A program made the translations under genes and the position numbers. This document shows, one piece after another, positions 29,434-37,763 of a stretch of DNA of 64,000 nt; within the stretch, counting starts at the first letter, position 1; every line of letters begins with the position of its first letter. The notes beneath the pieces are model-generated. The model saw nothing but the letters and a program-made list of their open reading frames with translations. It made no database searches and was not told where the DNA came from. The DNA comes from an uncultured Oscillospiraceae bacterium (GTDB taxonomy: Bacteria > Bacillota > Clostridia > Oscillospirales > Acutalibacteraceae): the NCBI GenBank assembly GCA_900547105.1, contig URFL01000009.1:1-64000 (forward strand), in the 5' to 3' direction.

Positions 29434-30123
29434 ATGTCAAAATCGTCCGTCCGTTCGCCGCAATCTTCGCAGGTACATACCCGGTCCGTCGTGGTTTGGG
29501 GACTGTTTTGTGCGCTGGCGTATCTTTGCGTGATGCTGATCCGGATTCCGGTGGTGCAATTTCTCAAATATGAGCCGAAAGATGTCATTTTGATGATCGG
29601 AGCGTTCATCTACGGCCCATTGCCGGGGTTGTTTATGACGGTGGTGGTGTCGTTGGTGGAAATGGTCACCATCAGCGATACCGGTTGGATCGGCGCGTTG
29701 ATGAACATTTTGTCCTCCGGCGCCTTCGTGTGCACCGCCGCCGCGATCTATCGCCGCCGCCATACGCTGAAAGGCGCGATCGTGGGGCTGGCGGTCGGAT
29801 CGGTGACGATGGTGGCGGTGATGATGATTTGGAACGCGCTGATTACGCCGCTGTATATGGGTGTGCCGCGTGCAGCGGTGCTGGATATGCTGCTGCCGGT
29901 GTTTTTGCCGTTCAACCTGTTGAAAGCGGTGCTTAACAGCGCGCTGGTGATGCTGCTGTATAAGCGGGTGGTGACGGCGCTGCGCTATGCACGGCTGTTG
30001 CCGCCGACCGCAAGCGGCGCTGCCAAACCGGCCACACGCAGCACTGTGGCAGTGCTGCTGGTGTCGCTGGTGCTGATTGCTACCGCGGTGCTGGTGATTC
30101 TGGCGCTGCAAGGTATCCTGTAA
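29434..30123 (+). CDS. ribU: Riboflavin ECF transporter S component
   Basis: 229 residues from the ATG at 29434, behind GAAGGAG. About six membrane helices plus a C-terminal extension with one more. Conserved RibU residues are in FLKYEPKDVILMIGAFIYGP and the segment GTLMNI-like GALMNILSSGAFV. RibU captures riboflavin and works with the shared EcfAAT energising module, which is not in this window. The FMN riboswitch upstream confirms the assignment. Confidence 0.95.
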   Translation: MSKSSVRSPQSSQVHTRSVVVWGLFCALAYLCVMLIRIPVVQFLKYEPKDVILMIGAFIYGPLPGLFMTVVVSLVEMVTISDTGWIGALMNILSSGAFVCTAAAIYRRRHTLKGAIVGLAVGSVTMVAVMMIWNALITPLYMGVPRAAVLDMLLPVFLPFNLLKAVLNSALVMLLYKRVVTALRYARLLPPTASGAAKPATRSTVAVLLVSLVLIATAVLVILALQGIL

Positions 30124-30126
30124 CAA

Positions 30127-30168
30127 ACACCCGCGCCCGCAGGCGATGACGCTTGCGGGCGCGGGTGT
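30127..30168 (+). terminator. Terminator after ribU
   Basis: A very strong 18-bp stem (30127-30144 with 30151-30168), followed by GATAGTTTTT. Confidence 0.85.
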
Positions 30169-30230
30169 GATAGTTTTTGGTATCAATTTGTATCAGTATA
30201 TTATTGGCAAAATGACCTTTGAAAGGATAA

Positions 30231-30266
30231 CAAAACAAAAACAGCACTTGCCAAAGCAAGTGCTGT
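30231..30266 (-). terminator. Terminator of tRNA-Leu
   Basis: On the minus strand ACAGCACTTGC-TTTG-GCAAGTGCTGT is followed by TTTTGTTTTG. Confidence 0.9.
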
Positions 30267-30267
30267 T

Positions 30268-30354
30268 TGGTGCGGATAAGAGGACTTGAACCTCCATGGG
30301 GTTGCCCCCATTAGAACCTGAATCTAACGCGTCTGCCAGTTCCGCCATATCCGC
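30268..30354 (-). tRNA. tRNA-Leu, anticodon CAG
   Basis: 87 bases including an encoded CCA end. The acceptor stem GCGGATA/TATCCGC, class II long variable arm, D-arm GGCGGAACTGGCAGACGC, anticodon stem TTAGA/TCTAA with loop TTCAGGT (anticodon CAG) and T-arm GGTTCAAGTCC are all recognisable. It reads the leucine codon CTG, the favoured Leu codon in this GC-rich genome. It has its own near-consensus promoter and terminator. Confidence 0.97.
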
Positions 30355-30398
30355 ATATTCGGTTGTGCTGCCGTGCGGTGCATCAGTCAGCGTTGTCT

Positions 30399-30427
30399 AT
30401 TATAGCGAAGTGGTCGGGAAATGTCAA
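30399..30427 (-). promoter_or_regulatory. Promoter of tRNA-Leu
   Basis: On the minus strand TTGACA (30427-30422), 17-bp spacer, TATAAT (30404-30399): perfect consensus boxes. An A/T-tract palindrome lies directly upstream. Confidence 0.92.
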
Positions 30428-30428
30428 G

Positions 30429-30467
30429 AGCTTTTTGCAAAAAAGTTTTTCTTTTTTGCAAAAAGCT
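30429..30467. repeat. Perfect 17-bp inverted repeat upstream of the tRNA promoter
   Basis: AGCTTTTTGCAAAAAAG (30429-30445) and CTTTTTTGCAAAAAGCT (30451-30467) with a TTTTT loop. It begins two bases beyond the tRNA -35 box. It could act as an UP element, a cruciform, or a transcription barrier between divergent units. Confidence 0.85.
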
Positions 30468-30564
30468 GAGGCGCGCCGCCCGATGAGGGAAACCAAGAGG
30501 AACATCCTGCGCGATTATCGGGGGGAGTCCCTGCGTCACAGTCCCAAAAAATCAGGTGGGCGGG

Positions 30565-30593
30565 TTGTGTTTTGTGCGTAGCTTTGCTATAAT
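30565..30593 (+). promoter_or_regulatory. Promoter of the PAP2-ABC exporter unit
   Basis: TTGTGT (30565-30570), 17-bp spacer, TATAAT (30588-30593). Confidence 0.75.
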
Positions 30594-30626
30594 GCATTTA
30601 CTTGCTGAAAAAAGGAGCTATGGCGC

Positions 30627-31265
30627 ATGAACAAACAGGAAAACCGGCGGCTTTTTTGGCTGCTGGTCGCGTTCGGCGTATTGAATATCGCGTATTTTGT
30701 GGTGCAGCGGCTGCGCGATCCCATTGTGATCGTGCACACACCGGTGGACGATTGGATTCCCTTTTGCGAATGGTTCGCCATTCCATATGTGATCTGGTAT
30801 GTGTATGTGTTTGCCGCTATCGTCTATTTCTTCTTTTATGAGCGGGCAATTCTTTGCAAAATGGCAGAGATGATCGTGGCGGGGATGGGCGTGTGTGTGC
30901 TCATCTTTGCCATTTGCCCCAACGGCATTGATTTCCGCCCCACCAGCTTCCCGCGGGACAACCTGCTGGTGGATCTGGTGCGGCTGCTGTACAGCAATGA
31001 CCAGCCGGAAAACGTGTTCCCCAGCATCCATGTGCTGAATTCGCTGGCGGTGCATATGGCGGTGCATCATTCAAAAACGCTGCGCCGTTACCGCTTTGTG
31101 GAGCCTACCAGCCTTGTTCTGACGATTTTGATCTGCCTGTCCACCGTGTTTATCAAGCAGCATTCGGTGGTGGATATTGCGGGCGGCGTCGTGCTGGCGG
31201 TGGCGTTGTATCTGCCGCTGTACGCCCGCCGAGCGACGGACAAAAGCGCTGTCGGCAACCATTGA
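30627..31265 (+). CDS. PAP2-like membrane protein
   Basis: 212 residues with about six membrane helices. Late PAP2 motifs are present: NVFPSIHVLNS (P-S-x-H) and STVFIKQHSVVDIAGG (His and Asp of the third motif). The first KxxxxxxRP motif is not in its canonical form; FRPTSFPRDN occupies that place. This pattern is typical of the AUR1/inositol-phosphotransferase-like PAP2 branch. Likely a lipid phosphatase or phosphotransferase of unknown substrate. It precedes the ABC exporter by 17 bases. Confidence 0.85.
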   Translation: MNKQENRRLFWLLVAFGVLNIAYFVVQRLRDPIVIVHTPVDDWIPFCEWFAIPYVIWYVYVFAAIVYFFFYERAILCKMAEMIVAGMGVCVLIFAICPNGIDFRPTSFPRDNLLVDLVRLLYSNDQPENVFPSIHVLNSLAVHMAVHHSKTLRRYRFVEPTSLVLTILICLSTVFIKQHSVVDIAGGVVLAVALYLPLYARRATDKSAVGNH

Positions 31266-31282
31266 TCGGGAGGATTATTGTT

Positions 31283-33022
31283 GTGAAACTGGCAAAACGA
31301 TTGTTGAAAATGGCGCGCCCGTATTGGGGCGTGATGGCGGCGGCGGTAGTCGGACTGATCGGTGCCGCCATGATGGGCTTGGTCACGCCGGAGGTGGTGC
31401 GGCGGCTGACTCGTTCGCTGAAAGACCCCGCCACCATGACGGTGCAGGTGATCGGCGTTTATGCCGCGGTGTTGGCGGGTGCATATCTGCTGCGGGCGGT
31501 GTTCCGGTTTATGAGCCTGTATCTGGCGCATGTGGCGGCGTGGAAGTTCGTGAGCGATATGACCATGCGGGTGTACGATAAGCTGCAAACGCTGTCGATG
31601 CGCTATTTCGGGCAGCAACAGACCGGCGAGATCATGAGCCGTGCCTCCAACGACACCCGCATGCTGGAGCTGCTGATTGCCCATGCGGTGCCGGACCTCA
31701 TCAGCAATATCATCATTATTATCGGGGTGGCGGTGATGCTCCTCATCATTAACCCGCCCATGGCACTGCTCACGCTGATTCCGGTGCCGTTTGTGCTGCT
31801 GGCCAGCTGGTATTTCTCCGGCAAAATCTGGCCGCTGTTCCGGCGCAACCAGAAAATCACCGGCGAGCTGGGCGGTCGGCTGCAGGATAATCTCAGCGGC
31901 ATCAAGGAGATTCAGGCGTTCGGCAAAGAGGAGCACGAGCACCACAAGCTGGCGGATTTTTGCAAATATTACAGCCACGCCAACATCCGCGCCAACTTTG
32001 CTAACGCGATCTTGAATCCCTCTATCGAATTTTTGACCTCGCTGGGCAGTCTGATCGTGGTAACGGGCGGCGGCTTGCTCGCGATGAACGGGCGTATGCC
32101 GGTGGAAGATGTGGTCGGCTTTTTTATGTATTTGAGCCTGTTTTATCAGCCGCTGACTGTGTTCGGCCGCTTGGTGGAGGATATTCAATCGTCGTTGGCG
32201 GGCGGCGAGCGCATCATGGAAATTTTGGATATGGACCCCGAGATCCAGGATCGCGCCGACGCGCAGGAGCTGACTGCGGTGCAGGGCAAGGTCACCTTTG
32301 ACCATGTCAGCTTTGCGTACCAGCCGGACGAACCGGTGCTGCAGGACATTTCCTTCATCGCCGAACCGGGGCAGATGATCGCGCTGGTGGGGGCGACCGG
32401 CGTGGGTAAAACCACCATCGTGTCGCTGTTGGAGCGCTTTTACGATCCGGTCGAGGGGCGCGTGCTGCTGGATGATACCGACATCCGCGATGTGACCGTG
32501 TCGTCGCTGCGCAGCCAGCTGTCGATGGTGCTGCAGGATGTGTTTTTGTTCAACGGCACCATTTTTGAGAATATCGCCTATGGTGTGGATCACGCGACCG
32601 AGGACGAGGTGATCGCCGCCGCCAAAACCGCCTGTGCGCACGATTTCATCACCGAAATGCCCAAGGGGTACCAGACCATGATCGGCGAGCGGGGGGTGCG
32701 GCTGTCCGGCGGACAAAAGCAGCGTATCGCCATTGCGCGCGCGGTGCTGCGCAACGCACCGGTGTTGATCTTGGACGAGGCGACCTCGGCGGTGGATACC
32801 GAAACCGAAGCGCAAATTCAACACGCGATCGACAATTTGGCGGGCAAACACACGATCGTGGTGATCGCGCACCGGTTGTCCACCATTATGCGCGCCGACA
32901 CCATTCTGGTGCTGGACAAAGGGCGGGTGGTGCAGCGCGGTCGTCACGACGAGTTGATTGCGCAGGACGGTATCTACCAAAAGCTCTGCCGGGTGCAGAT
33001 GGACAAAATCACCCAGCCATAA
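31283..33022 (+). CDS. ABC transporter, ATPase fused to exporter permease
   Basis: 579 residues from the GTG at 31283; the longer frame begins inside the ribosome binding site GGGAGG. An N-terminal six-helix exporter domain (1-310) is followed by a nucleotide-binding domain (about 335-570) with Walker A GATGVGKTT, Q-loop VLQDVFLFNG, signature LSGGQKQRIAIARA, Walker B VLILDEATSAVD and switch His in IAHRLST. It forms a homodimer or pairs with another half-transporter. Only one gene is present here, so a homodimeric lipid, peptide or drug exporter is the simplest reading. Confidence 0.93.
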   Translation: MKLAKRLLKMARPYWGVMAAAVVGLIGAAMMGLVTPEVVRRLTRSLKDPATMTVQVIGVYAAVLAGAYLLRAVFRFMSLYLAHVAAWKFVSDMTMRVYDKLQTLSMRYFGQQQTGEIMSRASNDTRMLELLIAHAVPDLISNIIIIIGVAVMLLIINPPMALLTLIPVPFVLLASWYFSGKIWPLFRRNQKITGELGGRLQDNLSGIKEIQAFGKEEHEHHKLADFCKYYSHANIRANFANAILNPSIEFLTSLGSLIVVTGGGLLAMNGRMPVEDVVGFFMYLSLFYQPLTVFGRLVEDIQSSLAGGERIMEILDMDPEIQDRADAQELTAVQGKVTFDHVSFAYQPDEPVLQDISFIAEPGQMIALVGATGVGKTTIVSLLERFYDPVEGRVLLDDTDIRDVTVSSLRSQLSMVLQDVFLFNGTIFENIAYGVDHATEDEVIAAAKTACAHDFITEMPKGYQTMIGERGVRLSGGQKQRIAIARAVLRNAPVLILDEATSAVDTETEAQIQHAIDNLAGKHTIVVIAHRLSTIMRADTILVLDKGRVVQRGRHDELIAQDGIYQKLCRVQMDKITQP

Positions 33023-33042
33023 CCATTTCTATTCGGATATAA

Positions 33043-33080
33043 AAAGCGCCTGCTCCCGTTGCCATGGGAGCAGGCGCTTT
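33043..33080. terminator. Bidirectional terminator between the exporter and U32 genes
   Basis: A perfect 15-bp stem AAAGCGCCTGCTCCC/GGGAGCAGGCGCTTT between converging genes; A and T runs flank it on the proper sides. Confidence 0.88.
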
Positions 33081-33090
33081 GTGGTATCAT

Positions 33091-34308
33091 CTATTCGCAC
33101 CGGCGGCGCAGCAGGCTGCCGGGCACCAACGGCTCGTCCAGCGGCAGCTGCAGCTTCATGGTGGGGTGGGGCGCCGCTTCGATCGGTTGACCGTCGCCGT
33201 CCAGCAGGGGAGAGGCGACCAGCGTGCGCGGCGGCTCGCCGGGCGCGAGCACCGACAGCGTATCGCCCGCAAAAAAGCGGTTGCGCTGTTCCAAACGCTG
33301 GACGCCGTTTTGCCAATCGGTGGCGACCGCCACCACCTCCCAGTCGCGGATGTATCCGCCGCTGGCGGTGTTCTGGCACGGCTGACCATAGTAAAAACCG
33401 GTGCCGTAGGGGCGATGGCTCACCCGGTTTGGCTCCTCCACTACCCATGCGGGCGGCTGATAATCGGGGGCGAAACCGCTCGCTTCCCAGCCGTCCAGTG
33501 CCGCGCGATAGGCGTTGGTGGTCACCGCTACATAATAGGCGGCCTTGGCGCGCCCCTCAATTTTGAAGGAGGATACGCCCGCGCGCGCCAGCTCCGGCAG
33601 ATGCTCGATCATGTTGAGATCGTGCGCGTTGAAGAGATAGGTGCCCTGCGCGTCCTCCGCCACGGTGAACGGGCGATCGGGGCGGTGCGGTTCGATCAAC
33701 TGATAGCTCCAGCGGCAAGGTTGGGTGCAGTCGCCGCGGTTGCCGTCCCGCCCGTTGAGATAGGCGGACAGCATACACCGCCCGGAATAGGACATACACA
33801 TTGCGCCGTGCACAAACGCCTCCAGCTCCAGTCCTTTGGGCGTATGGGCGCGAATATCCGCGATCTCCTCCATCGACAGCTCCCGCGCCAGCACCGCGCG
33901 GGCAGCGCCCATATCGTACAGACGGGTGGCGGTTTCGCTATTGACTACCCCGAATTGGGTGGACACATGCAGCGCACAGCGGGGCGCATACCGCTGCGCC
34001 AGCGCCATTACGCCCAGATCGGCGATGATCAGTGCATCCACCCCCATGTCCTGCCATTCTTCCAAAAACGCGGGCAGCTGCCGCATTTCCTCGTTGCGCG
34101 GTAAAATGTTGCAGGTGACATACACCTTGACCCCGCGGCGGTGGGCATCCGCCACGGCGACTCGCAGCTCCTGCTGTGAAAAGTTGGCGGGCGCGGTGCG
34201 CATTCCAAAAGCGGAACCCGCCAGATATACGGCATCCGCGCCGTATTGCAGCGCAGCGTTCAGCCGTTCGCGATCCCCGGCGGGGGCTAACAGTTCGGGT
34301 TTGTTCAT
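33091..34308 (-). CDS. Peptidase U32 family protein
   Basis: 405 residues, cytoplasmic. The N-terminal PELLAPAGDRERLNAALQYGADAVYL and the central Cys-rich signature EAFVHGAMCMSYSGRCMLS...NRGDCTQPCRW are those of U32. The family is now linked to RNA hydroxylation (RlhA, TrhP) with an iron-sulfur cluster on the conserved cysteines, besides older collagenase reports. It is the last gene of the thyX operon, 51 bases after mltG; mltG-U32 adjacency is common in Clostridia. Confidence 0.92.
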   Translation of the reverse strand: MNKPELLAPAGDRERLNAALQYGADAVYLAGSAFGMRTAPANFSQQELRVAVADAHRRGVKVYVTCNILPRNEEMRQLPAFLEEWQDMGVDALIIADLGVMALAQRYAPRCALHVSTQFGVVNSETATRLYDMGAARAVLARELSMEEIADIRAHTPKGLELEAFVHGAMCMSYSGRCMLSAYLNGRDGNRGDCTQPCRWSYQLIEPHRPDRPFTVAEDAQGTYLFNAHDLNMIEHLPELARAGVSSFKIEGRAKAAYYVAVTTNAYRAALDGWEASGFAPDYQPPAWVVEEPNRVSHRPYGTGFYYGQPCQNTASGGYIRDWEVVAVATDWQNGVQRLEQRNRFFAGDTLSVLAPGEPPRTLVASPLLDGDGQPIEAAPHPTMKLQLPLDEPLVPGSLLRRRCE

Positions 34309-34359
34309 AGCGATCTCCTTGTGACAAAAACAGCGGCGGACAACGCCGCCGCTGTAAGA

Positions 34360-35877
34360 TCAGTTTGCATGAATACCAATGCCGTATTTCTGGCAAATGG
34401 CCATGTGTTCTTCGTAGGTTTCGGAATAATAGGTGTTGCGGTTCTTGTCGTTGGCGAAGTAATAGCACTTCATAATCCGCTTATCCTTGGACGGATTCAC
34501 CACCGCTTTGATCGCCGCCAGACTGGGGTTGTTGATGGGTCCGGGCGGCAGCCCCATGTGGGTGTAGGTGTTGTAAGCGGAATCCTTGGTGTCCACATTC
34601 ACCTGCTCGGACGACAGCTTGTCGATGTAATCGCCGGTGGAGTCGCATTGCAGATAGGGGAACTCGGCGTAATCGTCCAACCGGTTCAAAATGACCCGCG
34701 CGACCTTGGGCATGTTGGTGGTATCGGCGGATTCGCCCTGCACGATAGAGGCGAGAGTGATCACCTCGTCCAGCGTTTTGCCGGAGGCTTTGATCGCCGT
34801 TTGCAGCGAGGTATCCAGCTTGGAATCAAAGGCGCTGAGCAGCTTGTCGATCGCGTCCTCCGCCGAAATGTCCACATAAAATTCGTAGGTGTCCGGGAAA
34901 AGATAGCCTTCCAGCCAGTAAATCCGGTCCTCGTATCCCTTGTCGGTGCGTTTGGGCACCTCTTTCAGGAACTCGTGACCCTCTTCAAAATTGCCGTTCA
35001 GCAGCGCGGTGTAGAAATCGTCATATTTGCACACGCCGTTTTCTGACAACAGGCGCGCCACATTTTCCACCGTACTGCCCTCGGGGATGGTCACGGTGAC
35101 GGTTTCGCGCAGCTGCGCTTCCTGCAAATTGCGGATCAGCTCGCTGTAGCCCATGTTTGCCGTGAGGTAGAAGGTGCCGGGTTGATAGGTGCCGTCCGCT
35201 TTGGTCAGCTTGGAATACAGCCGGAAAATCAGCTTTTGGTCGATCAGATCGGCTTTTTCCAGCGCGTCCGCCACATCCGAGGTGGTGGCGCCCTCGGCGA
35301 TGTCTACCCGCCGCTTGGTGTCACTTTTTTGCAGACCGGTCACATCCAAAATGCCGCCGATAATCAAATATGTACAAACCAGCGACACCCCGACCACCAC
35401 AATGGTATACAACAGCCCCTTGAAGCAGCCCCAGCCGGGCTTTTTCTTGCTGTGGGCGTTTTTCTGGTGCTTGCCGCCGGTGGCGGGCTTTTCGGTCGTG
35501 TGCGCCGGTTCTTCCGCCGGCAACGGCGTATCGCTGTAATCCGCCAGCGACACCATCGATGGCTCGGCGGATTGCGCCTTAGCAAATTGCGACGCTTTGT
35601 CGCCCAGCGCCACGGCTACCGGCGGCTCTGCCGGCGCTTTGGGTGCAGATGCGGGAGCCGGGAAGTCGGTCGCGGTCGGTTCGATCGGCTGCGACGGTTG
35701 CTCGGCGGGCGCTGTCGTCGGAGCGGGAGCCTCGGCCTGCTCGACAGTCGGCGCGGCGACCGGTTCCGCTGCCGGTTCGGTCACCGGTGTGTCCGGCTGC
35801 GGTGCATCCGCCTCAAAAAAGATGGGCGCATCGGTCGATGCAGCCTTGTTCGGCTGCTCATCGGGACGATTCGACAC
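34360..35877 (-). CDS. mltG: Endolytic transglycosylase MltG
   Basis: 505 residues from a GTG at 35877 behind GAGGTGA. An unusually long Pro/Ala/Glu-rich cytoplasmic tail (1-145) is followed by one membrane helix (about 155-180). The YceG-like domain comes next, with a LysM-like subdomain and the catalytic region TLASIVQGESADTTNMPKV containing the conserved Glu. Near the end are DSAYNTYTHMGLPPGPINNP and ANDKNRNTYYSETYEEH, diagnostic of the family. MltG cuts nascent glycan strands near the membrane and limits their length. Confidence 0.95.
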   Translation of the reverse strand: MSNRPDEQPNKAASTDAPIFFEADAPQPDTPVTEPAAEPVAAPTVEQAEAPAPTTAPAEQPSQPIEPTATDFPAPASAPKAPAEPPVAVALGDKASQFAKAQSAEPSMVSLADYSDTPLPAEEPAHTTEKPATGGKHQKNAHSKKKPGWGCFKGLLYTIVVVGVSLVCTYLIIGGILDVTGLQKSDTKRRVDIAEGATTSDVADALEKADLIDQKLIFRLYSKLTKADGTYQPGTFYLTANMGYSELIRNLQEAQLRETVTVTIPEGSTVENVARLLSENGVCKYDDFYTALLNGNFEEGHEFLKEVPKRTDKGYEDRIYWLEGYLFPDTYEFYVDISAEDAIDKLLSAFDSKLDTSLQTAIKASGKTLDEVITLASIVQGESADTTNMPKVARVILNRLDDYAEFPYLQCDSTGDYIDKLSSEQVNVDTKDSAYNTYTHMGLPPGPINNPSLAAIKAVVNPSKDKRIMKCYYFANDKNRNTYYSETYEEHMAICQKYGIGIHAN

Positions 35878-35883
35878 AGTTTA

Positions 35884-36519
35884 TCACCTCTGTTTATTGG
35901 TTGACATGGGCGGTTTGCCCTTGGAAAACGGTTCGCGGTCGGTGCGGCGGAAATACCGGTCGGTCACCAGCAGCTCCACCGGACGGTCATACCGTCCGTG
36001 CGGCAGCGAGCGCCGAATACAGCTGCTGTAACAAATGCCGACGATCGGTCCGTCAAATTCCGCCAAAAACCGGTCATAATAGCCTTTGCCGTATCCCAGG
36101 CGGAAGCCTTTCCAATCATAACACAAAGCGGGCACCAAACACAAGCCCTTTCGGGGATCGGTCAGCAGCCGCGCCGGATCGGGGCGCGGTTCCAACACCC
36201 CAAAGGTGCCGGGTTCCAACTCGTCCAGCGATTCGATCAGATAAAACTCCATCTGCCGGGTGTTGGGCACGCATCGCGGCACCGCCACCCGCTTGCCGTC
36301 CTTCAATGCGCGGCGGATGATGGCGGTGGTGTCCACTTCGATGGGGGTGGACACATAGGTGAGCAGCAGATCTTGCTTTTTGTATTGCCACAGCGCCGCG
36401 ACCCGCCGCGCAATGGCTTTGTCCAGCGCGGCTTTTTGCTCGGGGGTCATGGCGCGGCGCAGCGCCTTGTAATGTTCTCTCATGCCCGCCTTGATCGGGC
36501 GGATATCCTCTACCGGCAT
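35884..36519 (-). CDS. 5-formyltetrahydrofolate cyclo-ligase
   Basis: 211 residues. It converts 5-formyl-THF to 5,10-methenyl-THF with ATP. The signature LGYGKGYYDRFL with the preceding DWKGFRLG is clear, as is VPALCYD. The ATG at 36519 overlaps the last 10 bases of the DJ-1 gene, indicating coupled translation; a later ATG at 36483 is possible. With thyX and tmk upstream the operon groups folate one-carbon recycling with dTMP synthesis. Confidence 0.94.
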   Translation of the reverse strand: MPVEDIRPIKAGMREHYKALRRAMTPEQKAALDKAIARRVAALWQYKKQDLLLTYVSTPIEVDTTAIIRRALKDGKRVAVPRCVPNTRQMEFYLIESLDELEPGTFGVLEPRPDPARLLTDPRKGLCLVPALCYDWKGFRLGYGKGYYDRFLAEFDGPIVGICYSSCIRRSLPHGRYDRPVELLVTDRYFRRTDREPFSKGKPPMSTNKQR

Positions 36520-37049
36520 TGCAGCGACTGCCCCAAACGGGCGGCCTCCTCCGGCGAGGTCAGGCGTTTCACGATCGCCAGCGCAAACGGAATCGCCACG
36601 CCCATCCCTTTGGCGGTGATGTAGCGACCATCCTCCACCACATAGTCGTCCGACAGGGTCGCTCCCTCCAGCGTATCCTCAAAGCCGGGGAAGCAGATTG
36701 CCTGCCGACCACGCAGCAGCCCGCGCTTGCCCAAAATCGAGGGCGCGGCACAGATCGCGGCGATCAGCAGCTCGTGGTTGACGGTATAGTCCAGCGCGCG
36801 CTGGACCGTGGGCGATTCGTCCAAATGGCGGGTGCCGGGCATGCCTCCCGGCAAAATCACGCCCTCCAGCTCCTCTTCGCGCCAATCGGTTTCGCTGCGG
36901 TCGGCGCGCACAGCGATGCCGTGTGCCCCGGTCACCGTTTGGCTGCCGATACCGATGGTCACGACATCCACCCCCGCGCGGCGCAGAATATCCACCGGGG
37001 TGAGCGCCTCTATTTCTTCAAATCCTTCTGCCAAAAACACTGCCAGCAT
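36510..37049 (-). CDS. DJ-1/PfpI family protein
   Basis: 179 residues, cytoplasmic. The flavodoxin-like fold shows LAEGFEEIEALTPVD at the N-terminus (Glu of the nucleophile elbow partner), VILPGGMPGTRHL, and the nucleophile Cys in AAICAAPSILG. DJ-1 proteins act as glyoxalases/deglycases or chaperones; the exact role is unknown. It lies within the thyX operon, 50 bases after tmk, and overlaps the FTHF cyclo-ligase gene. Confidence 0.93.
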   Translation of the reverse strand: MLAVFLAEGFEEIEALTPVDILRRAGVDVVTIGIGSQTVTGAHGIAVRADRSETDWREEELEGVILPGGMPGTRHLDESPTVQRALDYTVNHELLIAAICAAPSILGKRGLLRGRQAICFPGFEDTLEGATLSDDYVVEDGRYITAKGMGVAIPFALAIVKRLTSPEEAARLGQSLQCR

Positions 37050-37099
37050 GGTTTTCTATCGTCCTCTCCTTGCCATTGTCTGTCCTTTGGGAGCCCGGG

Positions 37100-37762
37100 T
37101 CACAGCACCTCGCGGATGTCCGCCACAATGGCTTTCGTAATCTCCGCCGGGGCAAACGGTCCGTGCTCGTCGCCGCAAGCGACCAGCGTCCAACCCTTTT
37201 TCTCGGCGGCGTACAGCGCACAACGGCGGCAATCCCGCAAATAAGCGGTGTCCCGCTCGTGAATATCCTTGCGGCTCTCGTCCCCGTCGTAGCGGTGGGA
37301 CAGCAGCTGCTGCGATACCGCGGGGGGCATATCCAAAAACAGCACCGCATCCGGGCGGGGCAGCCCCAACAGCTCGTATTCATAATGCTCCAGCCATTGC
37401 AGATAGTTGTCCCATTCGCTTTCGGGCAGCTTGGACATCTGGTGAATGGCGTTGGAGGTGGTGTAGCGGGCGGCCACGATCAGCGTGTTTGTTTCGTAAT
37501 CCGTCTGCCAGAACTTTTTGTAGCTGGCGTACCGATCCACCGCGTAAAAGGACGAGGCGGCGTACGCGTTGACCGCGTCCGGCTGGTCGCCGAATTCGCC
37601 CGCCAGATACATTTTCACCAGCGCCGATGAGGGCTGGTCATAATCGGGAAAACAGATTTGTTTATAGTCTACCCCGCTTTGCTGCAGGTACGCGGACAAC
37701 CGCTCCAGTTGGGTGGATTTTCCGCAGCCGTCCAGTCCGTCGATCACGATCAACCGTCCCAT
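37100..37762 (-). CDS. tmk: Thymidylate kinase
   Basis: 220 residues. It phosphorylates dTMP to dTDP. The P-loop is VIDGLDGCGKSTQLERL near residue 8. The DRYASYKKFW region carries the Asp-Arg DR motif, and RYTTSNAIHQ and LDMPPAVSQQL follow. The LID region is longer than in E. coli. Its ATG is one base after the thyX stop, so enzyme and product kinase are translationally coupled. Confidence 0.93.
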   Translation of the reverse strand: MGRLIVIDGLDGCGKSTQLERLSAYLQQSGVDYKQICFPDYDQPSSALVKMYLAGEFGDQPDAVNAYAASSFYAVDRYASYKKFWQTDYETNTLIVAARYTTSNAIHQMSKLPESEWDNYLQWLEHYEYELLGLPRPDAVLFLDMPPAVSQQLLSHRYDGDESRKDIHERDTAYLRDCRRCALYAAEKKGWTLVACGDEHGPFAPAEITKAIVADIREVL

Positions 37763-37763
37763 A

